A stretch of 64,000 nucleotides of DNA. Origin: Nyssa sinensis. Taxonomy: Eukaryota; Streptophyta; Magnoliopsida; Cornales; Nyssaceae. The stretch spans positions 432,501 to 496,500 of the forward strand of contig CM018031.1 in NCBI GenBank assembly GCA_008638375.1, given 5' to 3'. The stretch's first letter is position 1. Each line of letters starts with the position of its first letter. Of this stretch, positions 48,770 through 64,000 are shown one piece after another. The position numbers and the translations under genes are program-made. The notes below the pieces were generated by a model. That model was not told the DNA's origin. It saw only the letters and a program-made list of their open reading frames with translations, and did not search any database.

Positions 48770-51390
48770 AGATGGTTTGGCGGACAGGCGGGAAATTGCC
48801 TTTCCTCATCGTTTTTGTTTTTTCCTTTAATTTATCTATTGTTAATTCATCATTTAATGCTTTTTTTTTTTTTTGGACATGGAAACTTAACATTGTATGT
48901 GAAGCAATTTACACAATGTGCACCTTAAGAGAATAATGTGTTGTTTCTCATTAATTTATGGAAGTTAATTATGAAAATCCTTGCAATATTTTGGAGTGTC
49001 TTATCAATTAAGTTATTTGCTTATTGTACCCATATATTTTTTGGATTTAAATTGGAGAGAAAAAGTTATATTAATTTTTTTTTGACAGCATGACATATCA
49101 CGAAATGTGATAGTATGATATGATCACATTAATATCCTAACAATAAAACAATGACAAGCAAGAGAATAAATTTCATAAAATTTGAATATTATTGATGAAA
49201 AAAATTAATAATGAAAGTCTAATATATCATATTTACAAATTACTAATTTGACTAAAAAATTACAATTATTAAGTTAATCCTAATAAGACTAGAAAAATGC
49301 ATATATAAAAAATCGGATCAAATTAAAATTGAAGCCTTTTGAAATTGAGTCCAAAATTAAAACTAAATAAGATAAGAAGAAGAAACAAACGACAATACAA
49401 TCAAAGTTTTTCATGCGAAGTAATAAACGAAATACGACTTTTCAAAAATAATAAAGACGTCCAATTAAAAGTCTAAGCAAGTAAATTTAGTCAAAACCTG
49501 CCTTCAATCATGACATAAGTTCTGAGTTTGATCCGTTGGATCGTTTTAAGTCAAAATATAGAGGTTTCAAATATACTTATATTAAGGTGATCTGACTCAA
49601 CATTTTTTGAAAGCATTTTCAACCATTTTAGCAAAGTAATTTGATTTAAATTTAAACTTCCTTGTCTTCCATTACTACATGAATTCTTCCATTACTTGTT
49701 ATGCATCAATCCCTTTCACTTGAACTGAACTTGACCTCGAGTAATAATTGTGATAGAGTGAATTCTTGAAATACCCATGTCTTCTTGTAAATCAACAACA
49801 TAGGTATATTGTCATTCATTATGTGAACGATCATGTTTTGACAGTGTTAAAGAAGGCTATATCATGTTTTAGCTAGAAGAAAATGGATTTTCATTAGCAG
49901 CAGTCTCTTCGAATGTAGAGAAAGCACATCAGTGGATCGGATTAGGTTTTTTGTCATCAACGGGTTGCGAAAGAAGCTAAAGAATCTTATAATGGACTTC
50001 TAGGTACTCAGGCAGAGGATTATAGCCAAGTACAAGGAGACTATTGGGAGACAATACTTCAACGTTATTAGAGATAACCTGTGATGGTGGTCGAAGCAAC
50101 AAGGTAATGAACAAATGACTGATTTGATCGCCACTAAAAACAAATGTACATATTGTGTCCAAGTCTTATCAAACGGTTGATAAAGGATGGCCATCGAGAT
50201 TATGAATGGTCATTGAAATTATTAATCCTCTATTATTATTACTTAATTATTAATAAAAAAATAACTAATCTATCCTTATTCTTTATGTGAAACGAACATG
50301 AAGTGATTTTTATGAAACTAGAAAACAAAAAAAACTCTCCATACAATCACTCCAACTATAAACCTACCCAACATTTATCTAGGGTAAGTGCTTTCACGTG
50401 CTTGTAACTTGTCTTTTTTAACATATAAGAGTCCAAAAATCGTCATTTCATTGCATAACCTATTAAATAAGGATTATACTTGTCTCTAAATCAGATAAGA
50501 ATTTTACTTGTTTCTAAATCAGATAAAAAAAACTTCTCTATTCAAATATGTGTTACAAACATTGTTACTTATATAATCACATAAATATTACATAATTATT
50601 TAATTTTAACTTAAAAAATAAAATAACAAAACACATATACACTCTATAAATGACATATTATGATTAAAATATGTATTTAGAATAGGAAAAAGTTTTTATT
50701 ATAGTTTGAAAAGAAATGCTAATATTAATTGTGAGTATAAAAACTTATAATTTAATTAATAAATATATTATACATGTTGATATCACATATAATTATGTAC
50801 ATATATATCTTAATCAGGTTACGACCAATCATAACTTTATAAGTTTTTCTTCTAATTTGAAATTAAGTACCGATGATTAAAGAATTACGACTCCCCGCAT
50901 TTAATACAATAAGATTGAGATATCAGAAAAAAAGTACAAGACATATTAACTATGAATTATATTAATCAGATTACGACTAACCTCCAATATAATTTACGTA
51001 AAGTTCTTATCATTAAAGAATGACAACTCTCCGCATTTAATACTATAAGGCTGAGGTACATTTAGCTATGAAGTGTAATTATAACACGGGCTGTCACACT
51101 CCAAGCACAGAGCCAAACGTTCGTCGTGACTCGTCCCGAGTTAGCGAATGCGGTTGAAGTCTTTGTTCTCACGTCTCACCTTACTGCGGAAACTTCGATC
51201 TTAACTTCGATCCTCCATTTTCCACATAAAAATCCAAAACTTTCCATTTCACACTCCTCTTCTTCCTTGCTATTGTCGCTCTTTTTCATTCTCCCACTCC
51301 CCAATTCTCAATTGATATTGCGCTGACTTCTCTCTCTTCAATTCTTATCTCTGACAAATCCTCTTTCCACAACTGTTTCTTTTGCAAATC
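48770..51390. other. Intergenic DNA and 5' region of the acyl-activating enzyme gene
   Basis: AT-rich, with no recognised gene. The ORF at 51126-51326 lies just before the start codon at 51393 and may be within its leader, but has no family signature. A two-copy direct repeat sits at 50811-51063. Confidence 0.5.
50811..51063. repeat. Two-copy direct repeat upstream of the acyl-activating enzyme gene
   Basis: Copies start at 50811 (taatcaggttacgac) and 50963 (taatcagattacgac). Each continues to a second shared block, aaagaat.acgact/aaagaatgacaact, then ccgcatttaatac and gattgag/gctgag. The spacing differs between blocks (152 and about 136 bp), so the copies carry indels. Confidence 0.7.
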
Positions 51391-51392
51391 GA

Positions 51393-62999
<11,607 letters not shown>

Positions 63000-63234
63000 T
63001 GACCCTTTTTTTTTTTAATACTTATTTTTTATTTTCATTAGGTGAGGGGTATCTTGGCAAATTCTATTTTCACTATTGTTTCAACTCTAGGTCGGTCTCA
63101 TGTGATGTAAGTCACTAAAATTTAATATAATTCAAGGAAAATGGAGGCCTGTGCTCCTGTACTGCCATCTTCCATTAAGGGAAGAGCTTTATATATTTCT
63201 TGAAAAGAATTACTTGTATTATACTCATTGTACA

Positions 63235-63253
63235 CCCCCCCCCCCCCCCCCCC
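63235..63253. repeat. C19 homopolymer
   Basis: Nineteen consecutive C in the intron after the sixth visible exon of the acyl-activating enzyme gene. Confidence 0.95.
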
Positions 63254-64000
63254 TTCTTCCTCCATCCCCCAGCCTCTTCTCCTGCTGACACGGGTTAAAT
63301 AAGTCCATGTGAGGCCCCCTCTTCATTCAGATTCTGTCCAAAAATACGTTCAAATTATCATTTTTTGTAAATAATTGAGAGCAAATTTGAATCCCGGAGC
63401 TTTTTGCTATAACTTTAAGTTGGCTGTTAAATCATTTTTTATAAAACTATTGTCCTTATCTGATGTACCATCATAGGAGGCTTTTTGGAAAACCTCTTAA
63501 ATATCACATAGATTGATTCAGCCTATAGCACTTCTACATCATTGTTTATGGAAGGGATCTTAAGGATTCTCTAATTTCGTGATATACCATGCAGTTTAGT
63601 GAAGCTGTGGTTGGAAGCCTCATGGAAGGGGAAGAAAAAGGATGACTGCATAAGTTAATTGTAGGAATTTCTATTAGGTTTGTTTTCTCTATTTTCTAAA
63701 TGGACATTTCAGAATGACCACTGGCCTAGTAGGTCAAGTTGTATCTAGATGGACTCTTATATATATGTTAGGGGGCTTAGATCTTGTTGTTTCCTAGCAA
63801 AATCAATTAATAAACAAACAAGACTCCTTATTTGGGAAGTACCCCAACATTGTTTTGATTTGGGTATATTACTTGTATCCCACACCTACTGTTGTGTGGC
63901 CAATGTGCAAATCCAAAATTTTTTTTGAGAGAGGGACATATATTCTGATCACTTAAGTTCCAATTATTTTCTCAATCTATTCTGAGAGAGGAACTTATAT

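Overview
This is nuclear DNA from a flowering plant, most likely a woody eudicot. The genes are split by GT-AG introns, intergenic DNA is AT-rich and gene-poor, and remnants of plant-type L1 LINEs, MITE-like elements and LTR-like repeats are common, including inside introns. The species cannot be fixed from sequence alone. There is no operon structure, CRISPR array or prokaryotic replicon.

Layout. (1) 1-6.6 kb, minus strand: six exons of an NAD-dependent mitochondrial malate dehydrogenase gene; its last exon lies beyond the left edge. A decayed, internally deleted LINE (about 2.0-4.3 kb) sits antisense in its fifth intron. (2) 9.4-14.6 kb, minus strand: a five-exon gene for a 623-residue plant protein whose function I do not recognise, with two in-frame tandem repeat families in its large exon. 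A TATA box and an untranslated first exon probably lie near 17.7 kb. (3) 17.8-29.9 kb: repeat-rich DNA with a two-exon alpha-galactosidase pseudogene fragment, a foldback element with arms of about 330-375 bp, a four-copy minisatellite, and two short coding-like exons of unknown origin. (4) 30.1-31.4 kb, minus strand: a UBA2-type two-RRM RNA-binding protein gene whose frame is broken by one extra base before the glycine-rich tail. (5) 31.5-37.8 kb: AT-rich DNA with MITE-like repeats. (6) 37.9-41.6 kb, plus strand: a complete two-exon TMK-type leucine-rich-repeat receptor kinase. (7) 46.1-48.8 kb, plus strand: a complete three-exon GH17 endo-1,3-beta-glucanase with a C-terminal X8 (CBM43) domain. 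(8) 51.4 kb to the right edge, plus strand: the first six exons (290 codons) of a plastid acyl-activating enzyme of the AAE15/AAE16 type, with long introns containing LINE and LTR-like relics.

The six genes serve unrelated roles: mitochondrial carbon metabolism, an unknown function, RNA binding, cell-surface signalling, beta-glucan turnover and plastid fatty-acid activation. Nothing suggests a functional cluster. Coding exons were placed by joining reading frames across GT-AG sites and matching family motifs from memory. No alignment or database search was run. I did not find a convincing new biological system. The most useful leads are the frameshift in the UBA2-type gene, the tandemly expanded repeats in the unknown protein, the foldback element beside the alpha-galactosidase relic, and an unusual set of seven long G or C homopolymers.
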